DNA of 64,000 bases from Oligoflexia bacterium. GTDB taxonomy: Bacteria > Bdellovibrionota > Bacteriovoracia > Bacteriovoracales > Bacteriovoracaceae. The notes beneath the pieces were generated by a model, which saw nothing but the letters and a program-made list of their open reading frames with translations, was not told the DNA's origin and made no database searches. Of this stretch, positions 1 to 7,831 are shown piece after piece; within the stretch, counting starts at the first letter, position 1, and each line of letters begins with the position of its first letter. Location of the stretch: contig JADFZW010000019.1 of the NCBI GenBank assembly GCA_015232355.1, positions 48,161 to 112,160 on the forward strand, given 5' to 3'. The position numbers were made by a program, and so were the translations under genes.

Positions 1-1
1 A

Positions 2-586
2 AAAAATTTACCCACAGCTGAGCTTGAAAACCGCAGAGTAGATAATTTTCCGTCACCTAATAACAATAGATTTACTTCGAATAATTTTTTCTTTAATCAT
101 TTCAATCTACAATATTACACAAAAATACCCGCAATTCTTGGTTATCAACGATTGATTCTTCCAGAAATAAAAAACTTACAAAATAGCGGAAATGAAACCC
201 TCTTTAAGAAAACCTCTAAAATATTTTACTCAGCAGATAGAAACTATTTGCCTGACGATAATTCAAATACTTCAATAAAAATTTTAGATCTAACTCCCAA
301 TAATGTTAGTATCTCTGTAAACTCAACTAAAAATAATCACCTCATTGTATGGAGTTCCACATTTACAAAAAATTGGAAAGCATCTTTAAACAATCAACCT
401 CTCCAAATCTTTCCAACAGTTGATAATTTAATATCATTTAACGTAAATAAAGGTTTTAATATTGTTAAATTCGAATATGCTCCTGCATATATACATTTAT
501 CATTTGCAATAATTTTCATATCAATCATCTTAACTATTTTCAGTGTAGTTTATGGAATTATAAAAACCCGAAATTTAAAAATCTAA
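2..586 (+). CDS. YfhO-like membrane protein, C-terminal end only (cut by window start)
   Basis: The frame is open without a stop back to base 2, so this is the tail of a longer gene; the in-window TTG at 152 is unlikely to be a real start. The last ~80 residues show the pattern I know from the C-terminus of YfhO-family multipass membrane proteins: a beta-rich part with NWKASLNNQPL (compare GWKA-DGKP), then FNVNKGFNIVKFEYAP (compare LPAGEHTVEFRY), then one membrane segment and a short basic tail. YfhO proteins are GT-C-like and modify teichoic acids or surface glycans in some bacteria; the exact reaction here is unknown. It is convergent with the transketolase gene and overlaps its stop by 4 bp. 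Its position beside a glycan operon fits a surface role. The family call rests only on this tail. Confidence 0.6.
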   Translation, partial: KNLPTAELENRRVDNFPSPNNNRFTSNNFFFNHFNLQYYTKIPAILGYQRLILPEIKNLQNSGNETLFKKTSKIFYSADRNYLPDDNSNTSIKILDLTPNNVSISVNSTKNNHLIVWSSTFTKNWKASLNNQPLQIFPTVDNLISFNVNKGFNIVKFEYAPAYIHLSFAIIFISIILTIFSVVYGIIKTRNLKI

Positions 587-1143
587 ACTCTAATATATGC
601 AGCAACATCATTTAAAATCCACTCTGTAAATAATTTGTGAAAATCAAAATCATCGTTTTTATTTTGATGTGAGTTTTTGAGTAATTTTTGATAATTATTT
701 TCATATGGATCATACACTTTTAGGCCAATAACATCAAAAATCTTTTTATCATCCTCATCACAGCAGTGAGATTTACCTAAAAATTTAAAATAATTATTTG
801 CTCCAGTACCAATAAATTTAACATTCAAATTTTGTAAAACAACATCATTTCTAATTTGTTCTAGTGCTCTATAGACTAAAAAATTTACGATGGAATAAAC
901 AACAGGAATAAGTCCATCCATCGCCATACCGGCCGCAATACCTACTGTTGCTTGCTCCATTACACCAACATTATAAATTCTCTTTGGAAAACTCTTTTTA
1001 AAATTATCACACACTCCAAAACCCATATCACAAACTAATAAGATAATTCTTGAATCCTTTTCAGCGTAAGGAATTAAATCATTAATCACTCTAGAGCGAT
1101 AATTTATCTCAAGTATATTATTATTGGTCATATAGTAACTCAT
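583..1143 (-). CDS. Transketolase second subunit, pyrimidine-binding domain only (short)
   Basis: This looks like the second half of a split transketolase. It has the thiamine pyrophosphate pyrimidine-binding domain: GVMEQATVGIAAGMA holds the catalytic Glu, followed by FLVYRALEQIR and GKSH...DEDD. Normal second subunits are about 300 residues and continue into a transketolase C-terminal domain; this one stops after about 187 residues with an unrelated 30-residue tail. It overlaps the 3' end of the first-subunit gene. ATG at 1143 (MSYYM) or 1131 (MTNNN) are both possible starts; neither has a convincing Shine-Dalgarno. It should pair with the product of the preceding gene to act on a sugar phosphate for the surface-glycan pathway. 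Whether the missing domain matters is unknown; that domain is not part of the TPP site in known transketolases. Confidence 0.75.
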   Translation of the reverse strand: MSYYMTNNNILEINYRSRVINDLIPYAEKDSRIILLVCDMGFGVCDNFKKSFPKRIYNVGVMEQATVGIAAGMAMDGLIPVVYSIVNFLVYRALEQIRNDVVLQNLNVKFIGTGANNYFKFLGKSHCCDEDDKKIFDVIGLKVYDPYENNYQKLLKNSHQNKNDDFDFHKLFTEWILNDVAAYIRV

Positions 1144-1969
1144 CCTCTGACGGTATTCTAAAATGAAATTTAGGAACATTCTCCATACATTTCAAACCAA
1201 AACCCTTTATAGTCTTTGCAATTAAAACTTGTGGCCCATTAATTTTCTTTTCTTGTTGATTAAAAGCATTCAATATTTTTATTAACGATTCAATATTATG
1301 CCCGTTTGTGACAGTAGCTACTTTACAACCAAATGCTTTGAATTTTCTTTTAAGCTCTATGTGAGGAGAGGTCACTGATAAAACATCTTCTAAAAAATCC
1401 ATCGCCTGCAAATTATTATTATCAATAATTATTTTAAGATTATATAGATTATGTTTTACCGCAAATTGAATTGCCTCCCAATTGCTTCCCTCTTGCATTT
1501 CTCCATCACCCACAATCACATATACTCTAAATTTTTCCCTCTTTAATTTGGCCGCAAATGCCAATCCTACTGCCAGAGGAAGACCATGGCCTAAGGAACC
1601 ACAACTTGCTTCTAATCCTACATCTTCTCTACGCTCTAAACATCCAGAGAGGAAACTGCCATTGTAAAAATTTTCAAAATCCTCTTGTTTTATTAGTTTT
1701 AAATCAGCAAGAATAGCATAAAGTGCATAACAACCATGTGCTTTAGAAAAAACTAGCCTATCTCTACTTAACCAATTTTTAATCTTACCTTTTCCAAGAT
1801 CAATTTTCATCAATGAATAGTAAAGAGCTACTAATATCTCCACTGTTGAAAAGGATGGAGCAATGTGACCGGCACCATTTTTTACACATACACGCAGTAT
1901 CTCTCGTCGTATGAATTTTGCCTTTAATTTCATTGCGTTTTGATTTCTTCTCATATCTCCTCTAACCAT
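1121..1969 (-). CDS. Transketolase first subunit (TPP-binding half)
   Basis: First half of a split transketolase, about 282 residues, the usual length for this subunit. The thiamine pyrophosphate motif is complete: VGDGEMQEGSNWEA followed about 30 residues later by DNNNLQ. The N-terminal GAGH and the SLGHGLPLAVGLA segment also match the family. It would form the active site together with the next gene, with which it overlaps by 23 bp, and it overlaps the upstream cytidylyltransferase/kinase gene by 19 bp, so the three are probably translationally coupled. ATG 1969 is given as start; ATG 1954 or 1933 (MKLKAKFIRREIL) are alternatives. In this operon it more likely makes a sugar precursor for a surface glycan than serves the pentose phosphate pathway; that is inference. 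Confidence 0.85.
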   Translation of the reverse strand: MVRGDMRRNQNAMKLKAKFIRREILRVCVKNGAGHIAPSFSTVEILVALYYSLMKIDLGKGKIKNWLSRDRLVFSKAHGCYALYAILADLKLIKQEDFENFYNGSFLSGCLERREDVGLEASCGSLGHGLPLAVGLAFAAKLKREKFRVYVIVGDGEMQEGSNWEAIQFAVKHNLYNLKIIIDNNNLQAMDFLEDVLSVTSPHIELKRKFKAFGCKVATVTNGHNIESLIKILNAFNQQEKKINGPQVLIAKTIKGFGLKCMENVPKFHFRIPSEDELLYDQ

Positions 1970-3489
1970 TTTTTTATTTCATTCAGCTCAACCGGCACAT
2001 TTCCTACTCTACCAACCGATATAGCGGCCACAATGGTGGCACAAGCTGCTGATTCCATAATCGATCCTTTTACTGAGAGTGAAACTGCCAGGGCCGAGAG
2101 CATGGCATCTCCAGCGCCTACAACATCAAGTGGATTGGGATTTAGGGCCGGGAAATGCTCTGTTTGAATATAGGATTTATTATCCGTCTTAGAAAAAACA
2201 ATAAAACCATTGGGACCTAATTTTAAAAATAGATTTTCACTCTCACTTCTCTCTAAAAGTTTTTTTCCCAGCATTTCAAGACCAGAGTATTTATCATTTA
2301 CGGCCAGTCTTGCCTCTTTTTCAGTAGGAGAAATTAAAAAACTATTTTTAAATTTAAAGAGATTACCTATCTGACTACTAGATTGCGAATCGGTTAAAAT
2401 TTTTATATTTTTTTTAAGAGAGAGTGTTGTTAGTTCTTCAATTATATTTTCCGTAAATAAACCGTAGCTAAAATCACTTATTACTATTGTATTAACTAGA
2501 TTAATATTTTCTCTAATCTCTTTAATAATTTTATTTTCAATTTTTTCACTTAAATACTTTTCTTCTAATCTGGATATTCTTAGTAACTTCTGTGCTCCGG
2601 CCACATAGCGAGTTTTAAGTGTTGTCGGTCGTGAATTATCTACTACAAATTTGCATTGAACTCCACTCTCTAATAAAGAACTTTTAAGATATTTCCCCTC
2701 TGCATCTGCTCCCACTACACTAATAAATATTGGTTGCGCCGATAATGCTCGCACATTTTGTGCCACAATCGCCGCTCCTCCAACATAGGATTTTCGTTCT
2801 AACTCTTTTAAGACTATCACCGGCGCTTCAGAACTCATTCCTAGAGGATCGCAAAAGCAGTAGTGATCTACAATAGAATCACCTAACACCATAATGGATG
2901 CAGATTTAAAATTATTGGCCAATGATTGCAGTTTGTTTTTATCAATTTGATGCTTATTTAAAACATTTCTAAAGATAAACTTTCTCTCGTTTTCTAAATC
3001 ATCTACTCTCTTTTCGTAAAAATCTGAATTAGTATAACGAATATCTCCTGAACTAAAAATTATCTCTCCTTGATGATCTTCTATAATTTTTACTGCATCT
3101 TTAATTCTTAAATCTTTATTGTAGCTATCTTTAAATTCAGCACCTAAAATAAAAAAATTAGGTTTTATGATGGTAGCAATTTCACTTAGATTTTTATCTT
3201 CTACTATATATACAAAATCCACAATAGAGAGCATCGCCACTCCCGATCTTCTCTCCTCGGCAGTATAGAATTCATTTTTAACTTGTTCTTCAATCATATT
3301 TGGGCCATGTATGGCCACAATCAAAAGATCAGCATGTTTTTTTGCAAATTCTAGAAATCGAATGTGCCCAGGATGGATCATATTAAAGTGTCCCTGGCAT
3401 AAGGTAATTTGCTTACCATCATCTTTCAATCTCTGACAAATGAGAGTGAGTTCTTTTTTGGAAGTTATGATTTTATTAGTTGAATTCAC
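1951..3489 (-). CDS. HldE-like bifunctional protein with reversed order: cytidylyltransferase then PfkB kinase
   Basis: Residues about 30-160 are a cytidylyltransferase fold with the HPGH nucleotide-binding motif (CQGHFNMIHPGHIRFL). Residues about 195-512 are a PfkB/ribokinase-family sugar kinase with the GGAA substrate region (SYVGGAAIVAQN) and the C-terminal DVVGAGDAMLSALA motif with the catalytic Asp. E. coli HldE, which makes ADP-heptose, has the kinase first and the nucleotidylyltransferase second; here the order is swapped. With the nearby GmhB-like phosphatase, nucleotidylyltransferase and SDR epimerase, the expected job is to phosphorylate and nucleotide-activate a heptose or related sugar. 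The true substrate cannot be read from sequence. It is the first gene downstream of the Fic/AbiE islet and may have its own promoter near the palindrome at 3529-3557. Confidence 0.8.
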   Translation of the reverse strand: MNSTNKIITSKKELTLICQRLKDDGKQITLCQGHFNMIHPGHIRFLEFAKKHADLLIVAIHGPNMIEEQVKNEFYTAEERRSGVAMLSIVDFVYIVEDKNLSEIATIIKPNFFILGAEFKDSYNKDLRIKDAVKIIEDHQGEIIFSSGDIRYTNSDFYEKRVDDLENERKFIFRNVLNKHQIDKNKLQSLANNFKSASIMVLGDSIVDHYCFCDPLGMSSEAPVIVLKELERKSYVGGAAIVAQNVRALSAQPIFISVVGADAEGKYLKSSLLESGVQCKFVVDNSRPTTLKTRYVAGAQKLLRISRLEEKYLSEKIENKIIKEIRENINLVNTIVISDFSYGLFTENIIEELTTLSLKKNIKILTDSQSSSQIGNLFKFKNSFLISPTEKEARLAVNDKYSGLEMLGKKLLERSESENLFLKLGPNGFIVFSKTDNKSYIQTEHFPALNPNPLDVVGAGDAMLSALAVSLSVKGSIMESAACATIVAAISVGRVGNVPVELNEIKKWLEEI

Positions 3490-3528
3490 TTTTTATCCAT
3501 TCTTTTTACGAATAATGTGACCCCATAG

Positions 3529-3557
3529 AATTAGTACAACAAACTGTTGCACTAATT
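3529..3557. promoter_or_regulatory. Inverted repeat upstream of the HldE-like gene
   Basis: Arms AATTAGTACAACA (3529-3541) and TGTTGCACTAATT (3545-3557) are complementary at 12 of 13 positions with a 3-nt spacer. It lies 40 bp upstream of the cytidylyltransferase/kinase start and 113 bp beyond the Fic stop. There is no T-run on either side, so an operator is more likely than a terminator, but the function is inferred. Confidence 0.5.
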
Positions 3558-3669
3558 TCTTATTCGGATAAGCTTCAGCAAAGGCCCGCATGTGTTTTAA
3601 TTTTCTAATTAATTCTTTTTGTCACATCAATAAATAATTCCTTGGATTACAAAGATAGTTAAAATTATT

Positions 3670-4854
3670 TTATTCATTTAATCTATTGTCAATCAAGATA
3701 TTAAGCAGTCTATGTGCTAAATAGATACGATTTCTCATTCGCCCCTTATTCTGCCCTTTTTTCTCTTTTAATATTCCCAATTTCACTAATCTGGCCACGC
3801 CATTCTTTACTGAATTGTAAGGGAGATTCCACTTCTTACTTAGCACAGAAATAGAGACTATCGGATTTACAAATATCTCCTCTACTAGCTTTAAGGCCGA
3901 CTCTGGTACTTTTTTACTCTCTGATACTAATGCCAAATAGGTTACATGCAATTTAGTTATTCTGTGAGCATCATCTATTGCTGATTTTGCTTGGGTGATT
4001 ATCCCATTTAAGAAATACTTTATCCAAGCATCCCAATCACCAGAGCGACTAACTTCAAACAACCTGATATAGTACTCGCTTCTAAACTTATTAAAAAATG
4101 CCGATAAATATAAGAGTGGTACTGTTAAAACCTCTCGCTCTAATAACAAAAAGATTATTAACAAACGCCCCAAGCGGCCATTGCCATCTAAAAATGGGTG
4201 GATGGATTCAAACTGATAGTGGATGTAAGCACATTGTATAAGCACAGGTTCTTTGGGTTCAGAGTGAATATATTTTTCTAATGCTGACAAACACTCATGC
4301 ATCTCATGTGGAGGAGGTGGAACATACTTGGCGCCATTAAGAGTGCATCCAGGAGTACCGATCCAATTCTGACTTTTACGAAGTTCTCCAGGTGTAACAT
4401 GTCCTCCTCGAACACCTTTCATTAACACTTCATGAACTTCAGTCATAAAGCGAGTTGATATTGGTAGTTTTTTTAATAATTTTATTCCATGTTGTAGGGC
4501 CTTAACATAATTTTGTACCTCTCTAATATCAGCAATATTAACTTCTGGATCACTCTCTTCATTGGTGGCCTCAAATAATAATAGATCGTCCATGGAGGTT
4601 TGTGTACCCTCTATTTGAGAACTGGAAACAGCTTCTCTTTGAACATATGGGGTAATTAGCAAATATGGATTAGATATTGCTTTACCTGTTCCAAGCAGTT
4701 CTCCTATTAGGCGATCAGCATCTGAGAGTAGAGCTCTCATCTCTTTATCATATTCAATTGCAGGAGGTAGTGGATGCGGTACAAATGCCCAATAGTTGGC
4801 CGATGTTTTTATACATTTACCAGATGTTGATTTTTTGAAATCTTTAGGGTTCAT
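3670..4854 (-). CDS. Fic-domain protein (AMP-transferase type) with N-terminal inhibitory motif and C-terminal winged helix
   Basis: The Fic core motif HPFLDGNGRLGR is intact at about residues 217-228, so the protein should be able to transfer a nucleotide monophosphate (usually AMP) to target hydroxyls. Near the N-terminus SSSQIEGT matches the class II inhibitory helix motif [S/T]xxxE[G/N], whose Glu blocks ATP positioning. The last ~65 residues look like a winged helix-turn-helix (VSISVLSKKWNLPYNSVKNG), typical of Fic proteins that may bind DNA. At 394 residues it has normal size for this Fic_N-Fic-HTH type. It sits alone between AbiE and the glycan genes; a perfect 16-bp inverted repeat lies 82-121 bp upstream and could be its operator. 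The target protein is unknown. Confidence 0.92.
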   Translation of the reverse strand: MNPKDFKKSTSGKCIKTSANYWAFVPHPLPPAIEYDKEMRALLSDADRLIGELLGTGKAISNPYLLITPYVQREAVSSSQIEGTQTSMDDLLLFEATNEESDPEVNIADIREVQNYVKALQHGIKLLKKLPISTRFMTEVHEVLMKGVRGGHVTPGELRKSQNWIGTPGCTLNGAKYVPPPPHEMHECLSALEKYIHSEPKEPVLIQCAYIHYQFESIHPFLDGNGRLGRLLIIFLLLEREVLTVPLLYLSAFFNKFRSEYYIRLFEVSRSGDWDAWIKYFLNGIITQAKSAIDDAHRITKLHVTYLALVSESKKVPESALKLVEEIFVNPIVSISVLSKKWNLPYNSVKNGVARLVKLGILKEKKGQNKGRMRNRIYLAHRLLNILIDNRLNE

Positions 4855-4935
4855 TTCTTATTTTAGTTCCTACTGGAAGGGTTTAATAGGAGTTCATAAT
4901 CATGAAATAACTGTTAACCTTATTGCAATATTACC

Positions 4936-4975
4936 ATAAATCCTGCAATAAGAAATATATTATTGCAGGATTTAT
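4936..4975. promoter_or_regulatory. Perfect 16-bp inverted repeat between abiEii and fic (putative operator)
   Basis: Arms ATAAATCCTGCAATAA (4936-4951) and TTATTGCAGGATTTAT (4960-4975) are perfectly complementary with an 8-nt spacer. A third half-site TTATTGCA lies at 4920-4927, exactly 40 bp from the one at 4960. No T-tract follows on either strand, so this is probably a protein-binding site upstream of fic rather than the abiE terminator. Confidence 0.6.
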
Positions 4976-5000
4976 ATTATCATAATTAAAATGTTCATCA

Positions 5001-5909
5001 TTAAACCATTTCCTCAATAATATGAGAGAAAAATTTGCTATTCCACACTTTCAAGGCAAAATTATCATTAACAAAGGGTTCAACATCTTGAATCGCCTGT
5101 TGCCAATTAACTTTAGAAATTCTTTCTAATAAAAGTTGCTTTAGATCTTTCTTTAAATCTACATTACTCATTAATTTTTTATCTGCTACATGAGCATCAA
5201 TTTTCGCTTGCTTTTGAGTTTGTAAAAATTTTGCCTCTAAGTATTTTAGATTGGGAATGATTTTATGTTTATGATACCATAGAAAGTCATAGTAATCCCT
5301 TCCTTTAACTCGATCTCCTCTCCAATTTCTACAAAGGATAGCATGCAATTTTCCTGCAAATAAACTTGGTAAATCCAAAATCTGATATTCAAAAGAGATT
5401 GGATAATTGTGATATTTTATTTCTGTGCTTGATTGATAATTAGGTGGATTAACATCAATTTCAACCTTAACACAAATCTGATCATTTTTATTAATTCCCT
5501 TACTAGGATTATCAATTCCTTCAATTAACAACAAGTTTTCTAAGGTGTTTCCTTTAACAAATGCAGATTCTACATGTAAGTTTACATTTATTTTTTTTTT
5601 CTTATTTGTAGTTAATTTAAGTCCGAAACTTAGCAACTCCTCATCTATTCCCTTTATAAAAGAACTTATATCAAAGTGAAGATCTTTTTTTCTTAATTCA
5701 AAATCTAGATCCTCGGAAAAACGATCAAGTTTATGAGCAATTCTTAGAGCAGAACCTCCATAAAAAGCAGCTCTTTCAAAAAAACCATGTCTAGATAATC
5801 CAAGAAGAATTATCTCTTGAATAATTTCTTTTAGTGCACTTTTATACTCCATTTTGGTCTTACAATTATATCTTTTAATCATGGATTCAATTGCAGGATG
5901 TATGGCCAT
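5001..5909 (-). CDS. abiEii: AbiEii-family nucleotidyltransferase toxin
   Basis: 302 residues with the nucleotidyltransferase signature YGGSALR followed by FSEDLDFEL (the GGS...DxD arrangement) and a downstream KGRDYYDFLWY segment, as in AbiEii/AbiGii toxins of type IV toxin-antitoxin and abortive-infection systems. Family members modify tRNA acceptor ends and stop growth; whether this one does is inferred. It lies 25 bp after the antitoxin gene on the same strand, the standard AbiE order. Five base pairs of AT-rich DNA precede the ATG and no strong Shine-Dalgarno is visible. The protein is about the family length and shows no sign of damage. Confidence 0.9.
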   Translation of the reverse strand: MAIHPAIESMIKRYNCKTKMEYKSALKEIIQEIILLGLSRHGFFERAAFYGGSALRIAHKLDRFSEDLDFELRKKDLHFDISSFIKGIDEELLSFGLKLTTNKKKKINVNLHVESAFVKGNTLENLLLIEGIDNPSKGINKNDQICVKVEIDVNPPNYQSSTEIKYHNYPISFEYQILDLPSLFAGKLHAILCRNWRGDRVKGRDYYDFLWYHKHKIIPNLKYLEAKFLQTQKQAKIDAHVADKKLMSNVDLKKDLKQLLLERISKVNWQQAIQDVEPFVNDNFALKVWNSKFFSHIIEEMV

Positions 5910-5934
5910 ATAATATTAACCTACCTATGTTAAT

Positions 5935-6567
5935 CTACCTCTTCGAAAAAGATATCAAGGTATTTATAAAGTTAATTACATATTCTTTGCTATGAACTTT
6001 TTTTATTTGCAAAAGAGTTTTTTTATTAAATTTCTTCAAAGCATCTTCGTCAATTCTCAAATCATCTAATAAATATCCTAGATGGTCTGACTGACTTTTT
6101 AAGTTTTTTATCTTCTTAAGAAAAATTAAATCAATTAATGCTTTTTCAGCAGATGCCATAAGAAAATTACCTTCTGCTTGTTGATGATACTCAATACCCA
6201 CACTATAAATATCTACAGGTAGACAACTATAAGCAAACACTCCAACTGGAGTTTGAAACATTTTTTTCCTTTTGAAACAAACAGATGTAATCAGATTTAC
6301 TCTTTCTGGTATAAGTCCATGATGACTTAGCGCCCACTCTAAAGATATTGCCGAAGGACCGTAAACTAAATTCGCAAGTGATGCTAAAGAATAACCTCTT
6401 TTGTATCTATCACCTAATACATACAAATTTCGCCTAATCTTGATTAGCTCTCCATTTTTTAAAATATGGTAAACCTTGTCCTTAGGATTTTTTTTATCTT
6501 TATATAAATCAAGTAATCCGCTATAGGTGATTATGTTACTTTTTAACTCAAGTAGTGATTCTTCCAT
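5935..6567 (-). CDS. abiEi: AbiEi-family antitoxin / transcriptional regulator
   Basis: 210 residues with an N-terminal winged helix-turn-helix (about residues 10-60, containing VYHILKNGELIKIRRNLYVL) and the C-terminal antitoxin region with YGPSAISLEWALSHHGLIPE and ASAEKALIDLIF, both typical of AbiEi. These proteins neutralise AbiEii and repress their own promoter by binding inverted repeats. A perfect 16-bp inverted repeat starts 20 bp upstream of this ATG, which fits autoregulation. The pair AbiEi-AbiEii interrupts the glycan operon between the radical SAM gene and the HldE-like gene, so it was probably inserted there together with fic. Confidence 0.88.
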   Translation of the reverse strand: MEESLLELKSNIITYSGLLDLYKDKKNPKDKVYHILKNGELIKIRRNLYVLGDRYKRGYSLASLANLVYGPSAISLEWALSHHGLIPERVNLITSVCFKRKKMFQTPVGVFAYSCLPVDIYSVGIEYHQQAEGNFLMASAEKALIDLIFLKKIKNLKSQSDHLGYLLDDLRIDEDALKKFNKKTLLQIKKVHSKEYVINFINTLISFSKR

Positions 6568-6586
6568 CTTATCTTTTTTTTATTTC

Positions 6587-6621
6587 CTCCAGAAAGTATG
6601 ATAATATCATACTTTCTGGAG
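6587..6621. promoter_or_regulatory. Perfect 16-bp inverted repeat upstream of abiEi (putative operator)
   Basis: Arms CTCCAGAAAGTATGAT (6587-6602) and ATCATACTTTCTGGAG (6606-6621) are perfectly complementary around a 3-nt spacer. The site lies 20-54 bp upstream of the abiEi start and 23 bp past the radical SAM stop. On the minus strand it is followed by A-rich, not T-rich, sequence, which argues against a terminator. AbiEi proteins are known to bind inverted repeats in their own promoter. Confidence 0.65.
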
Positions 6622-6643
6622 ATGTATATAAATCTTAAAAAAT

Positions 6644-7831
6644 TTAAATAAAATTCACATGCGGATGAGGATTGATTAGCTCCCATAGGTAGTAATTAAC
6701 ATTCTCCATTCTGCAATTTAATCTGCAATCACTCACCTTTAATTTTTCCTTTATATAGTTAATACTCTCCTTTCTCTTTTCCCCTCTCCAAATTTGAGCA
6801 AATGAATTATTATTTATATTACCATAATTAAAATGTTCGTTGTTAAACCAATTACTACATCCTAAAACATCACCGATCGCTGTAATGTAGCTCCAAAAAA
6901 AAGGTACTGAGTAGCAAGTTTTATAGCGGTCTTGGCCTTCACTTTGTTCATTTTGTTCACTTCGTTCATTTTGGATGTAATGATTAATCGCTTGCGAGCG
7001 ATAGATAATTTTAAATTTGTCAGTAGAAATTTTCTTTAACTCTGACTCCAAGGAAAGATATCGCTCTTCTTTATAATCGATATTTGCATATTCACTAGTT
7101 ATACTTAAAGGATGTTGTGAATATGGTTTTACTACTAAATAATCTACACCTAAATTTGCTGCTTTCTCCGCCAATTCCAATACGCTGTCAAAATTATCGG
7201 GTAATAGTATAATCTGCATTCCTATAGCACAATCGTTTCTAAAATCTTTTCTAATAGAGAGTGCATATTTAATATTTTCCATTAAAATTTCAAAATCATT
7301 TGCCTTAGCTTTAGTTCCATGAATCTTTGAATAAGTTTCCTCGTTACCACCACCAACACTAATCTTAATCCATTTACAATTCTTAACAAAGTTTGCAATT
7401 TTTGTTTTATCTTTGATAATAAAATTTGTTGTAAGTGAAGTATCGATTTTGTATTCAGAACAAAGATCCAAAAGTTGTGGAAGATCAGGATGTAGAGTGG
7501 GCTCACCCTCTCCTGCAAACATAATGCTTTTAATTCCTAGATCGGCAAATTCTTTTATTCTATTGGCCAGTATCTTAGTATCTAACTTAGAGATAGTGGA
7601 AGAAGAAGAGGTAGTGGAATTATTTACAAAATCCAAAGCACAAAATTTGCATCGATGATTACAATAACTAACAGGAGAAATCTCCATATATATAGGAAAA
7701 ATATTTTTTTCTTTCTCCCAATCACCAATAGATTTGAGCCACTCACTAACTCTTTCCGGATGATAAATAAGTTTATGAGCATCAATCTTATAGTCATCAT
7801 TCTTATTATGTGAATGAAAATGGTCTTTCAT
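6644..7831 (-). CDS. Radical SAM protein with SPASM-like C-terminus (glycan cluster)
   Basis: The [4Fe-4S]/SAM motif CX3CX2C is at about residue 57-64 (CNHRCKFC), followed by the GEGEPTLHPD segment typical of the family. C-terminal cysteines (YKTCYSV, LGCSNWF, SDCRLNCRM) look like a SPASM auxiliary-cluster domain. The sequence is related along its length to the radical SAM half of the GT fusion at 11289-13220: both begin HKL..H..RV..WL and end VN..LW.L ... H.NFI. It overlaps the nucleotidylyltransferase gene by 26 bp, so it belongs to the glycan operon. The substrate is unknown; SPASM proteins often modify peptides but some act on sugars or aminoglycosides. A short in-frame microsatellite adds ERSEQNEQSEGQ before the SPASM part. 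Confidence 0.82.
   Translation of the reverse strand: MKDHFHSHNKNDDYKIDAHKLIYHPERVSEWLKSIGDWEKEKNIFPIYMEISPVSYCNHRCKFCALDFVNNSTTSSSSTISKLDTKILANRIKEFADLGIKSIMFAGEGEPTLHPDLPQLLDLCSEYKIDTSLTTNFIIKDKTKIANFVKNCKWIKISVGGGNEETYSKIHGTKAKANDFEILMENIKYALSIRKDFRNDCAIGMQIILLPDNFDSVLELAEKAANLGVDYLVVKPYSQHPLSITSEYANIDYKEERYLSLESELKKISTDKFKIIYRSQAINHYIQNERSEQNEQSEGQDRYKTCYSVPFFWSYITAIGDVLGCSNWFNNEHFNYGNINNNSFAQIWRGEKRKESINYIKEKLKVSDCRLNCRMENVNYYLWELINPHPHVNFI

Noticed and set aside
1482..2167. Open frames on the plus strand opposite transketolase and HldE-like genes
   Set aside because: They are antisense shadows of genes with strong family motifs and have no ribosome site.
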